Below, piece by piece: positions 11,601 through 22,044 of a DNA stretch of 64,000 nt. The stretch is from Eustoma russellianum (lineage: Eukaryota > Streptophyta > Magnoliopsida > Gentianales > Gentianaceae): positions 29,443,092 through 29,507,091 of the forward strand of contig AP025056.1 of the NCBI GenBank assembly GCA_036186865.1, read 5' to 3'. The position numbers were made by a program, and so were the translations under genes. The notes below the pieces were generated by a model that had not been told where the DNA came from, did not search any database, and saw nothing but the letters and a program-made list of their open reading frames with translations. Every line of letters starts with the position of its first letter. The stretch's first letter is position 1.

Positions 11601-12080
11601 ATATCTTGAAGGGAAGGGAAGGAATAGAGCTCTTTTGACTAACCAAGGTTACTTTTTCCAATCATAGTTACTTTTTAAAACTAACCCTAGTTACTTTTTG
11701 TTAACCTTGATTAGTTAAGCTAGGTTAGGTTATCCTTAATTATGATGGGAAGATGGCCTTCTTTATTGGCCTCTTCCCTTTAATTAACCAGCGGTTGGGG
11801 GCTTATAATGCCCTCAACCAAATTAAATTCTCTTTTCCTTCTTTTTCTTTATTTAGCATATTCATTCATTTGTTTATTTGCTAAATCATAACATAGGAAA
11901 AATGTGATGCGCCTTCCTTGGGATGTTGGCCGAAATTTACAAGGCCTTGGGCGAAAATTGGGTCTTTTCCCTTGATCCAATATTCACTCTCAAGTGCTAT
12001 ATGCATACTGGTCATTGATTCAATTACATTGTAATTAAGATAAATAATGAGTACAAAAGGATCTCTATTGGGTTACAACA
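8632..12080 (-). repeat. Gypsy-1 3' LTR (3449 bp)
   Basis: It begins TGTGGCGCCCAGCACC and ends ttacaaca, followed by the PPT. It is about 240 bp shorter than its partner at 17087-20779, mainly through a ~165-bp deletion at about 11635 (corresponding to 20170-20335) and a loss near 10860. It contains a hairpin array (9640-9788). No gene is present. Confidence 0.9.
9640..9788. repeat. Hairpin array in Gypsy-1 3' LTR (4 units)
   Basis: The units are CAGATC...GATCTG (9640-9660), CGGGTC-tattatgtcc-GGGCCCG (about 9685), CGAGTC-tattatatcc-GGACCC (about 9731) and CAGATC...GATCTG (9767-9788). The two middle units have one mismatch each. The other LTR of the same element has five units. Confidence 0.75.
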
Positions 12081-12092
12081 TCCTCCCCCCTT
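12081..12092 (-). promoter_or_regulatory. Gypsy-1 polypurine tract
   Basis: tcctccccccttac on plus is a G/A tract on the element strand, directly upstream of the 3' LTR, as expected for the plus-strand primer. Confidence 0.85.
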
Positions 12093-12124
12093 ACAATAAG
12101 TTTCGTCCTCGAAAATTGAAAGTG

Positions 12125-15100
12125 CTAGTCAAAGATGTGAGGGTACAAGTTCTTCATGTGTTCTTCCATTTCCCAGGTAGACTCATCCACGGAATGATTC
12201 TTCCATTGTACTTTGACCATTGGTATTGATCATTTCCTCAATACCTTTTCTCTACGATCAACTATTTTCTCTGGTTCTTCCTCATATGTCGTATCGGCTT
12301 CTAGTTCCAAAGATTGGTCTTTTATGATGTGGCTAGAATCGTGTACATATCGTCTCAGTTGAGATACATGAAACACATCATGTATTTGAGATAGGGAGGT
12401 GGTAGAGCGAGTCGATAAGCTACTTCTCCAATCTTTTCAAGAACCTCGTATGACCCAATAAATCTTGGGCCCAACTTCCCTTTAATACCGAATCTTTTAA
12501 CTCCTTTTGTTGGCGACACTTTTAGAAATACTTTTTTCCCAATTTGAAATTCTAAAGGTCGCCGCTTTTCATCTGCCCAAACCTTGCTTCTATCTTGGGC
12601 CGCTTGTAACCTTTGCTTTATGACTTTTATTTTCTCTCGAGTCTGCTCTATTAGGTCTGGTCCAGTGAGAATCCTGTCTCCTATTTCATCCCAGTAGAGA
12701 GGGGAACGACATTTCCTCCCATAGAGTGCTTCGTACGGGGCCATCCCTATGGATCGATGGTAACTGTTGTTATAAGAAAATTCTACTAGCTTGAGGCTTC
12801 GATCCTATTTTCCCCAAAAGTCAAGTGTGCAAGATCGCAACATATCTTTCAGTGTCTGAATAGTCCTTTCTGATTGACCATCCGTTTGGGGATGAAATGC
12901 CGAGCTCATGTGAATCTCAGTGCCCATTGCTTTCTGAAAAGCTGTCCAGAATCGTGATGTGAAACGAGGGTCGCGATCAAATACGATACTTAGGGGTACC
13001 CCATGAAGACTCACAATTTGTTCCATGTACATCGTAGTCAATTTCTCCATTGGAGCCTTGATGGTCATAGCCATGAAATGGGCGGACTTGGTCAGACGAT
13101 CGACAACCACCCAGATGGCATCGTAACCACTTCTCGTTCTAGGCAGGTCGGTGATAAAATCCATCGTAATGTGGCCCCACTTCCATTCGGGGACGTCGAG
13201 AGGCTGTAGCAATCCAGCGGGTTTTTGATGTTCTGCCTTCACCTTTTGGCAAACGAGGCATTTTTCTACAAATTCCGCAATCTGTCTTTTCATACCACGC
13301 CACCAGAATCGTTGTTTCAAATCTTGGTACATTTTATTTGCTCCAGGGTGGATAGATAACCGAGAGTTGTGAGCCTCCATAAGAACTTCATTCAGTATAT
13401 CTTTGTCGTTGGGTGCACACAATCTCTCCCGAAACCACAAACTGTTGTCGTTTTGGACCTTAAATTCTTCGGTGGGTTTCATTTGTACCTGGTCTCTCAT
13501 CTTCCTTATAGTCTCATCCCTTTCTTGTACTTCTTTAATTTTGTCTATCAGTGAGGGAATTATCACCAACTTTGCGAGCATGCCTTCGATTGAGTCAACC
13601 TCTTCTAGGTCGAATTCTTCCATATCACGTTGCAAAGGTGGTTGACGTGGATGACTCGTTTTTCTGCTTAATGCATCTGCTACTTTGTTAGCTTTCCTCG
13701 GATGATACTGAATTGATAGGTCGTAGTCCTTCATTAGTTCTAGCCATCTTCGTTGTCGCATTTTTAGTTCTTTTTGGGTGAATAAATACTTGAGACTTTT
13801 GTGGTCTGTGAAAATTTCGCACTTTTCGTCGTACAGATAGTGTCTCCATATTTTCAGTGCAAAGACCACCGCTGCTAACTCGAGGTCGTGTACGGGGTAG
13901 TTTTGTTCAAAGGGCTTCAATTGTCGGGACGTATATGCAATCACTCGATCTTTTTGCATTAGCACACATCCCAACCCGTTCTTTGAGGCATCACTAAATA
14001 CGACGAAGTTTTCCCCAGGGATGGGTTGTGCTAAGACTGGGGCTGAGGTCAGTTTCCCTTTCAATCTAGTAAAGCTATCTTCACAATCTGAGGTCCATTC
14101 AAATTTGGTTTTCTTCTGGGTCATCTGGGTTAGAGGCATAGTGATTCGAGAGAATCCTTCCACAAACTTTCGATATTAACCGGCGAGACCGAGAAAACTC
14201 CGTACTTCCGTAACATTTGTCGGTCTGGGCCATTCCGTGATTGCCTCGATTTTCTTGGAGTCTACTGATATACCCTCCTCGGATATCACATGCCCCAGAA
14301 ATGCTACACTTCATAGCCAGAATTCGCATTTACTAAACTTCGCGTATAGTTGTTTCCTTCGTAGAATCTCCAGACCGATCCTTAAATGGGTTGCATGGGT
14401 CTCTTCGTCCGGTGAATATATCAAAATGTCGTCAATGAAGACTACGATGAATTTGTCTAGTTGGTCTTGAAAAACTCGATTCATTAGATCCATGAATGCT
14501 GCAGGAGCATTGGTCAGTCCGAATGGCATTACTAGAAATTCGTAACATCCATAACGGGTCCTGAACGCAGTTTTCTGGACGTCTTCAGCCTTGATCCTCA
14601 ACTGGAAATATCCTGAGCGAAGATCAATTTTACTGAAAATCCTTGTCCCCCGAAGCTGATCGAACAAGTCGTCGGTCCTTGGTAAAGGGTACTTATTCTT
14701 TATGGTGATCTTGTTGATCTCCCTATAGTCAATACATAACCGCATACTTCCGTCTTTCTTCTTAACGAACAGTACAGGAGCTCCCCAAGGTGAAACACTT
14801 GGGCGGATCAGTTTCTTCTCTAATAATTCACGTAGCTGCTCCTTCAGCTCCTTTAGTTCCGTAGGGGCCATTCTGTAGGGAGCCTTAGATATTGGCTCAG
14901 CTCCCGGAATCAGATTGATCTCAAAAGATATCTCTCGTTCTGAAGGAAGACCTGGCAATTCCTCTGGGAAGACATCTGGGTATTCTCGAAGTACTGGTAC
15001 TTGGGTTAGGTCTAAGGGGGCTTGATCAGTGCTTATGGCATATATAAGATATCCTTCATGTCCTTTCTTTAGTGCTTTACTGGCGCGGATCGCATTTACA

Positions 15101-15520
15101 TAAATGTTCTTAGGACCCTTTCGTAACTTTGACACTCCTTGAAATGTTACGTCTTTACATGCGGAATCCTTAAAGGTAACTTGTTTTTCTTTACAATCGA
15201 TGTTTGCATGGTTCTTGGAGAGCCAGTCCATCCCAAGAATTACATCGAAGTCTATCATGGGTATGGAAATCAAATCGGCGTCAAACCAATGATTATCGAT
15301 CTCAAGTCCACAATTGTTGAAAACATGGTGAGCTACAAGCACCTATTCCCCGGCTGCTTGGATCCTATAAGGTGCGTCACTATAGGTTGGGTTGGTCTCA
15401 ATATTCTTTGCGAATCTTTTTGATATAAAGGAGTGGCTAGCGCCACTGTCAAATAGCACGTTGGCAGGTATTGAACATACTAATATAGTTCCTGAATCAT
15501 ACAATACTTACTAAGCAACC
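12125..15520 (-). pseudogene. Gypsy-1 pol (PR-RT-RNase H-IN-chromodomain-like), broken
   Basis: Domains on the minus strand from right to left: aspartic protease DSGA (15439-15450); RT from about 14950 with FIDDILIY at about 14420-14440; RNase H with VFSDASKNGLG (about 14000) and IFTDHKSLKYLF (about 13815); the integrase HHCC zinc finger (HNSRLSIHPG...CLVCQK, about 13250-13370); and the DDE core with TMDFITDLP (about 13160), FDRDPRFTSRFW (about 12960) and HPQTDGQSERT (about 12880). The tail resembles the Tekay chromodomain-like end and reaches its stop at 12125. Nonsense codons lie near 15340 (probably CAG to TAG), 14315 (FWL*), 14178 (Tyr to stop) and 12809 (Trp to stop), and a frameshift near 12390 disrupts the tail. 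It encodes replication and integration enzymes but is not functional. Confidence 0.9.
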
Positions 15521-15552
15521 AAAGGGCAGCAGTATTATAAAAGGAAAAATTG

Positions 15553-16793
15553 TTACGGTTTTCTGAAAATACCTGTCACCACGTCGTTAGCTTCCTTAGC
15601 AGCTGCGTCAGTCATAGCGTGAACTCGTGCGTTGGTACGCTGACGCTGAGGTTTTGGTGGCTGCTGTTGCTGCTGGGCCTCCTTTTCCGGGCACTCCCTG
15701 GCTAAATGTCCTGCTTTCCCGCATCCAAAGCATGTGGGGCCTTGTTTTGGACAGTTCTTAGATATGTGTCCTCCCTGACCGCATCTAAAACATTTCCCGG
15801 TCTGGATGTAACATTCTCCTACGTGGCGCTTACCACAATGAGAGCTGTCTGGAATGGCAGATTGGGGTCCTTGATTCTTCTGGGGGCGGCGTTGAAACTG
15901 ACTCTTCCCTTGACGTCCTGGGCCCTTTGTGTTCTGTTTTGCAGACTTTCGGGGCCCTCCACTTCCAGACACCTCCCTACCTCTCTTTTGACTAAACTCA
16001 TCTCGGCGAATGATATCTCTTTCAATTTTGTAGCAAGCATCTAGAAGGGCACCGAAGTTGGCTGGGTTGGCATTAACCAACCACGTTCGGATTCTGGGGG
16101 TTCAGTCCTCTTTCAAATTTTAACATTTTGGTTTCTTCATCGTTCATAGTGGATGGTTGGAATCTTCCCAGAGCTATAAACTTATTAGCGTAGTCTGCCA
16201 CCGTCATTCCAGATTCTTGCACTAGGGATTCAAACTCATGCCTTTTCTGCAGTTTAGCTGAGGGTGGTATATAAAACTTGTTAAATTCCTGGAGGAACCT
16301 TTCCCAGGAAATCGGTCTTGGCAAGGCTTGTAGGTTGGCCTTCCACCATTGGTTGACTTCCCCTAAGAGAAACGGTCTAACATCTTGAGTCTTTACTTCT
16401 TTTGGAGCTCTGATTAGTTTGAAACAATTTTCTACCTCATCAAGCCACTTCTCAGCAGCATCAGAGTCTGACTTTCCTTCAAACGGCGGAACGTTGGCTC
16501 TCTTCAGTTTTTCAAAATAATACTGAGCATCTCTGATCGGCTAATGAGGTTGAGGGTTATTTTGTTGCAGCATTACTTGCCCGATCTGGGTGACCGTTTG
16601 GCAAAAGTTCTGGAAAGCGTTAATATCTGGCATCATGGGTGGGAAAGGCCCTTGTGGTGGAGGAACGTCCTGATTTGGTGGTGGATTTTGGCCTTGGGGC
16701 GGCGGGGGTGGAGGAGCCTGAGCAAGTGGAGGTGAGTTAGACTCCTGCACCTCGGGCCTAGCTCTAGCTGGTCTCCCTCTGGGTCATACCATC
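15553..16793 (-). pseudogene. Gypsy-1 gag, broken
   Basis: This is the capsid/nucleocapsid precursor. The N-terminus (about 16550-16793) is proline/glutamine rich. The gag core includes the motifs NKFYIPPSAKLQKRHEF and NDEETKMLKFERGLNP (about 16100-16300). The C-terminus carries two or three zinc knuckles, including CFRCGQGGHISKNC and CFGCGKAGHLAREC (about 15680-15800), and ends at the stop at 15553. A nonsense codon (PH*, 16541) and an extra base near 16085 split it. The start is probably at the CAGATGGT context near 16790, the same context as the Gypsy-3 gag start. Confidence 0.85.
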
Positions 16794-16799
16794 TGCAGT

Positions 16800-17086
16800 A
16801 CGCAGTGTTGGCTTTATTCAATATAGGAATATCACAATAAGTAGCAAAATTAACTCATCATATCGAAAGAGCATATACGTACTTACGTTATAATTCAAAA
16901 TTTATATTTGGTCGTTAATCAGGGCATATCGCTGGGCCGTACCCTAGTTTTCCAGTCTAAGTCGTCCTACTCTAAGGTCAACTCTCGTCTAAGATTAATT
17001 CTGTTTTAAGATCAAACTTAGTTGACTACAATCATAGCTTAATTCTATATTCTGCCCGGATCTGGAGCCTTCGCTTTGATACCACC
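16800..17086 (-). promoter_or_regulatory. Gypsy-1 leader with tRNA-iMet PBS (17073-17084)
   Basis: gctttgatacca at 17073-17084 is TGGTATCAAAGC on the element strand, one mismatch from the initiator-Met primer site, two bases from the 5' LTR. The remaining leader up to gag has no ORF of note. Confidence 0.85.
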
Positions 17087-20000
17087 TGTGGCGCCCCGCA
17101 CCCCAGCCCCGTCGGAGTCGGTGCACCCGCTGTACTTCACTAAGGAGAGTACTAGGCGTCGTCTCATACGTGTCATGATCCATGATATAATGCATGGAAT
17201 ATCGCGCTTACATGTAAATAATTAAGCGAAACCGTGGCAGAATTTAAAACTTCAAAATAAAAACATCCAAACGATCATTCATAGTTAACATCCCAGACTA
17301 AAAGTATCGAAAGTCACAAAAGCAAGTGTTTTTCCATCCCAGATACAAAATCAGTCATCAATCATAGCTGGCCGGTCATGCCTCTTAGGTTTGTCCATCC
17401 TCCACTGTACTCACGGATACGGAACCCTAGGTTCGTCATCGATCCACTCTACTTTGTCGTCCGCAACCTCTGGGGGAAAAATAAGGGTGAGTGACAACGT
17501 CACTAGCAAGTATACTATACTAATCAGGGATTAAATGGAAAGTGCGAACAAGAATCGAACCCCCAAAAATTTTGGTTTAGAAGCGTACCTGTCCTTTGTC
17601 AGATCCTCGATCTATATATATATCATCACTTAATGAAACAAGATCATTTCTTAAATAAGAGTTTGTTACTTAGAACTAAATATAACATCAAAGGACTGCA
17701 ACTTATATTAGTGAATAGCATAATGAGGTTCATTACATAAGATCTATGAGCTCATCATAACTTTGGACATCACGTGTTCCTTCATGCATTAATGATCAAC
17801 ACTTAATGCATCAAGATCATAACCTAACAAAATCTTTACTTAATACAGAACATGACAATAGAAGACCGTAACTCGCATTAATTCGTAACATAACAAGAAT
17901 CATCACTTAATGAAGTCATACTTAGGATCTACCAGGTCATAACAACTTAGTCTAAGTATCATTTTTCACTACACAATGACTCCACAAACGTGATATGCAT
18001 GCATATGTACGTGTGATGCATCATGATAAAAAATGAGAATATGGCCTTTTCATGCTTTTCATCAAATCATCATCGTCGTAAAACAATAGAGTGTTCAGAT
18101 CTATGTCCCGGATCTGAGGCGGTACGTCATCTCTTCTTGTCGGGTCTATTATGTCCGGGCCCGCACGGCCTCTTGTTTCTCTTCGTCGGGTCTATTATAT
18201 CCGGACCCGCACGGCCTATTATTTATCTTCGTCGGGTCTATTATATCCGGACCCGCACGGCTTCTTATCAGATCACTTAACATGATCTGGTGGGTTCATA
18301 CTGGCCAAGCTCATACTCACACACGGTATCGGTGGGGAATCATTTCTTTCAAAAATCATCTTTTGAAAATGCTTTTCATCTTTCTTCCTCATAAAAATCA
18401 TGTCATGAATCATGTACGTGACGATGATGCAATGCATGTCATGTAATATGCAAACCATGGTCTAGTGCGTGTCATACACGAATAAATACGTCTCGTCGTC
18501 ATGCTAGAAAATTTCCAGCTCAGTAACGTCAACTTCTCTTTAGTTATTTCCCATTAAGATACACATTCTAGGCCAATTGGTTCGCACGTACTCTTTTGTA
18601 AATGTCATAAGTGATTTCCATGCAAGTTTTAAGGGATTACGATGTCGATAAGGGAATCGTTTGTTCTTTTCATAAAGCGGATACAAACTGAATTCTGGAA
18701 TGACCAATTTTACTATAAAATTTATTGTGACCAATCCTTTATTCTTTTTCTGGAAATTCCAACTCTCCAGCTTAATAATCTCATTGGACTAGTACCCTAC
18801 CAAAATTGGGCCCAAATGCATTTTTCTAAGGTTCAATTTCAGATCATGCAACATGATACACAATCTCTGTCAATCCAGCGCATTTCAGTCTGACTCATTT
18901 TACTAGGAAATTCATTAAAAATAAACCATAACTCATTTTGACAAAATTCCAACTCTCACCTTTACTTTATTCTTAGGGTTATCTTCATACCGAAAATTAG
19001 TTAATTTTCATACTTCTAAGGTCTATTTCCAGGCTACTAAACACGTTATTCAAATTCTGTCCAGTACAACATTTTCAGCAGGACCAGTCTCACTAGGAAA
19101 TTAATTAAAAATAAACCGTGGCTCCTTTTAATGAAATTCCAACTCTAACATCTCGTAAACATGTAAGACTAGTAACATACCGAAATTCAACAGATTTGAA
19201 AGTTCTTAAGGCCCCCTTTTGATTTAACGAAGCAGCCTCAAGTTTCTGTCCAAATTCCAGAAATTTTCCTGGTGGTCATATGTTCTTCCTAAGTGTCCCT
19301 ATCTTTCATTTTCGACATGAACACTTAGTATACAAATGTGGTGTATACGCACCCCTCCATCAACAGTCCCATTTCGGTGCATGCAAGAAATTAAGGAATC
19401 TAAGAGCATGTTATGCGCAACACACCACAAGACCCTAGACTTATCTCCATTTCCTACTGAGTTAGCTTGTCTTATTCAAAAATCACTCTCATTCCCCTTC
19501 ACCCCTCCCACCGTGAGCTCTCCTTGGAGAAAAGAAAGAATCTTTAACTTGTTTATCTTAGTTTAACACATAATGAGACATATAACCCCAAAAGATTTCA
19601 CCTTTGAAACAAGATTTCACTCATACAGTATAAATGACCATGGCTGAAAGTTTTGGCCTTCAACTTAGCATAATACAACCAAGATTAAATCTTAAGTATA
19701 TCTAGCCATTCATGCACACACTTTCACATTCAAGCCTTAAAAAGTATAGTGTACTTGCCTTCTTTGCTTACTCTTCTTGGGGGGTGTAGAAAAATGGAAA
19801 TCTTTCTCTTCTCTATGCATGCATTCCCACGATGGTGAAGAGGAAGAAAGGAGCAAGATTAGTTCACATCTTCAACTAGAATATACCCTTAGAAAAAGGC
19901 TAGATGACTTACCAAAAGGAGCTTGAGTGGTTTCCAAGCATCTCTAACTTAGAATCCTTAAAAGCTTGAGTCTTGAGCCTAATGACCATGGGAGGTCACG

Positions 20001-20779
20001 GTTGTGAACAAGAAACATAGTCTCATAAGTTTCATTCTTATGAAGATGTGAACAATTTCTCAAGAGGTTAAGACCCTTACCTAATATCCCTGAGTCCTTG
20101 GATAAGCCTAGACTTCCTTGCTTGTCTCCTTGGCCGAATATCTTGAAGGGAAGGGAATGAATAGAGCTCTCTTACACTTGAAGTTCTTAAGGATTTCAAG
20201 TGTGATATTGGAGGGAGATCTTTTTCTTTTTGGCTAGGTTTAGCCGTTGGAGAGGGAAAAAGGAAGGGGTGGAAATCTTACCCTAGTTTGGTTAATGGTT
20301 TAACCTTGATCCACTTGTTAACCTTGGTTACTTTTGACTAACCAAGGTTACTTTTTCCAATCATAGTTACTTTTTGAAACTAACCCTAGTTACTTTTTGT
20401 TAACCTTGATTAGTTAAGCTAGGTTAGGTTATCCTTAATTATGATTGCAAGATGGCCTTCTTTATTGGCCTCTTCCCTTTAATTAACCGGCGGTTGGGGG
20501 CTTATAATGCCCTCAACCAAATTAAATTCTCTTTTCCTTCTTTTTCTTTATTTAGCATATTCATTCATTTGTTTATTTGCAAAATCATAACATAGGAAAA
20601 ATGTGATGTGCCTTCCTTGGGCTGTTGGCCGAAATTTACAAGTCCTTGGGCGAAAATTGGGTCTTTTCCCTTGATCCAATATTCACTCTCAAGTGCTATA
20701 TACATACTGGTCATTGATTCAATTACATTGTAATTAAGATAAATCATGAGTACAAAAGGATCTCTATTGGGTTACAACA
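17087..20779 (-). repeat. Gypsy-1 5' LTR (3693 bp)
   Basis: It begins TGTGGCGCCCCGCACCCC and ends ttacaaca. Compared with the other LTR it retains about 165 bp at 20170-20335, including a small inverted repeat (ACACTTGAA...TTTCAAGTGT), and has one more hairpin unit. A U5 hairpin near the PBS (GTACT...AGTAC, about 17128-17150) is conserved in Gypsy-2. No gene is present. Confidence 0.9.
18096..18289. repeat. Hairpin array in Gypsy-1 5' LTR (5 units)
   Basis: CAGATC...GATCTG is followed by three CGGGTC-tattatNtcc-GGxCCCG units and a final AGATCA...TGATCT. Two of the middle units (about 18198-18220 and 18233-18257) have perfect 6-bp stems. On the element strand each loop contains ATAATA. Confidence 0.8.
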
Positions 20780-21121
20780 ATATGCTCCATCCTTGGCCAA
20801 TCAAGATGCCAAAAAAGCTCCACATATGCTCCAACATGGCTGGTATAGGCATGTGACATGATTATGCATGTGCTAAATTTTATTTTTGCAAACTTTGTAA
20901 AATAATGCACATTTAATTATACACACATGGTATATTCCAATCAGCCCTTAAATGATTTTTCTAGAACACTTTAGAATGTATAGAGTATGTGAAAAGTGTC
21001 TAGATACATGTTATATATCATGCCAAAAATGTTCCATGCGTCGTGTACGTAGAAAACCGAATTTTCGACGTTTATCGATTACCCGATTTTTCTCTAATTA
21101 AATTCCAAATTTTTGCACATG

Positions 21122-21122
<1 letters not shown>

Positions 21123-21162
<40 letters not shown>
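21123..21162. repeat. (TA)n microsatellite in copia LTR
   Basis: About 20 TA units. The same position in other LTR copies has 4-6 units. Confidence 0.95.
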
Positions 21163-21166
<4 letters not shown>

Positions 21167-21634
21167 GTTACACATAATATACATAAATTAAACTTTAATA
21201 TTCAGCTCATAAGGATAATTAAAGTGGCGCCTAACCATGTGACAAAATTGAAATTGGAATCTCCACAATTTGGCCTTAATTGAGAGTGATTTGTGTGTGC
21301 CAACATGGAATGATTTTATGGCTGCACATACCATGTAAGCCACGAAATTTGTGGCCATTTTTGAAGTGTAGGGGCTGGCCATCTATTTATGGTAAGTACA
21401 TGACACGTTGGCGAAGTTTCGGTATTCGCCCGATACGACAATTTTCGGTTTAGAACCTTTTAACGTGTCGTAATAAATTTTTCATCACCATGACTTATAT
21501 CATATGATATAAGACCTGAATATACTCATAAATATGAGTTAAGTATAGTGGTGTGACGTTAACGTACGTGCGTAAAATATATAACGTGTCGGTAGTACGT
21601 TGGAATATATATGTATGTGCCTTTTAAAAAAATG

Positions 21635-21638
<4 letters not shown>

Positions 21639-21689
<51 letters not shown>
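21639..21689. repeat. (AT)n microsatellite in copia LTR
   Basis: About 25 AT units. The homologous site is short in most other copies (e.g. 828-846, 5180-5193) but long again at 62093-62137 in Copia-A. Confidence 0.95.
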
Positions 21690-21691
<2 letters not shown>

Positions 21692-22044
21692 AAAAACGTG
21701 TGATATAAGGGGGTGAAGAACTTTCCTTTCTTCAACTTGTTGCCTTTGTGCCTTTTTCAAATATGGCTTCCTTTAATGAACTACTTAGTTTAATTAACTA
21801 AGTACTTCACTTAATGAACTAGTTTAGTCCATTAATGATTGCAACTGAAAATAGTTCAAACACAACAAATGTTCGCCATTTGATGTAAGCTTTAAAGCTT
21901 CATGGCTCGTTAGTACGACAACATTATATATGAACTATATAAGGCAAGTTTTATGCAACAACGTGTCATGTCATAAAATATGTCATGCATTTCTTTGTAA
22001 CACGTTATTTAAATCATGCATTTTGAAATCACTCAAACCCCTTT

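Larger units (their letters stand above)
8632..20779 (-). mobile_element. Gypsy-1: Tekay-like Ty3/gypsy chromovirus
   Basis: This is a 12.1 kb element inserted in the Copia-B 5' LTR. The LTRs are 8632-12080 and 17087-20779. The target duplication is gtatg (8627-8631) and atatg (20780-20784), with one mismatch. The PBS for tRNA-iMet is at 17073, the PPT at 12081, and gag and pol lie between them on the minus strand. Domain order PR-RT-RH-IN places it in Ty3/gypsy; the C-terminal chromodomain-like tail and long LTRs suggest the Tekay clade. Several stops and frameshifts make it defective. Confidence 0.9.
2533..22044 (-). mobile_element. Copia-B: gag-only non-autonomous SIRE-like element in Copia-A pol
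   Basis: The structure on the element strand is 5' LTR (6802-22044, split by Gypsy-1), PBS (6788-6799), one 300-codon ORF (5843-6745), PPT (5564) and 3' LTR (2533-5563). Without Gypsy-1 it is about 7.4 kb. There is no protease, integrase, RT or RNase H. The LTRs closely resemble those of Copia-A, so a Copia-A-like element is the likely enzyme donor. It sits inside Copia-A pol, between the motif PTPMSVT (22045 onward) and EHGKD (2532 leftward). The right end lacks the last ~8 LTR bases and the target duplication, indicating a junction deletion. Confidence 0.85.
20780..22044 (-). repeat. Copia-B 5' LTR, second part
   Basis: This is the continuation of the LTR after Gypsy-1, colinear with 4350-5555. 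It stops at actcaaacccctt/t (22044) and runs straight into Copia-A RT sequence, lacking the final tctctaca. It contains two expanded (TA)n runs (21123-21162 and 21639-21689), each far longer than in the 3' LTR copy. Confidence 0.9.

Noticed and set aside
16544..16735. Plus-strand frames opposite gag and pol (also 47228-47605, 49259-49945, 53290-53583)
   Set aside because: They are antisense shadows of well-supported minus-strand gag, pol and LINE genes.
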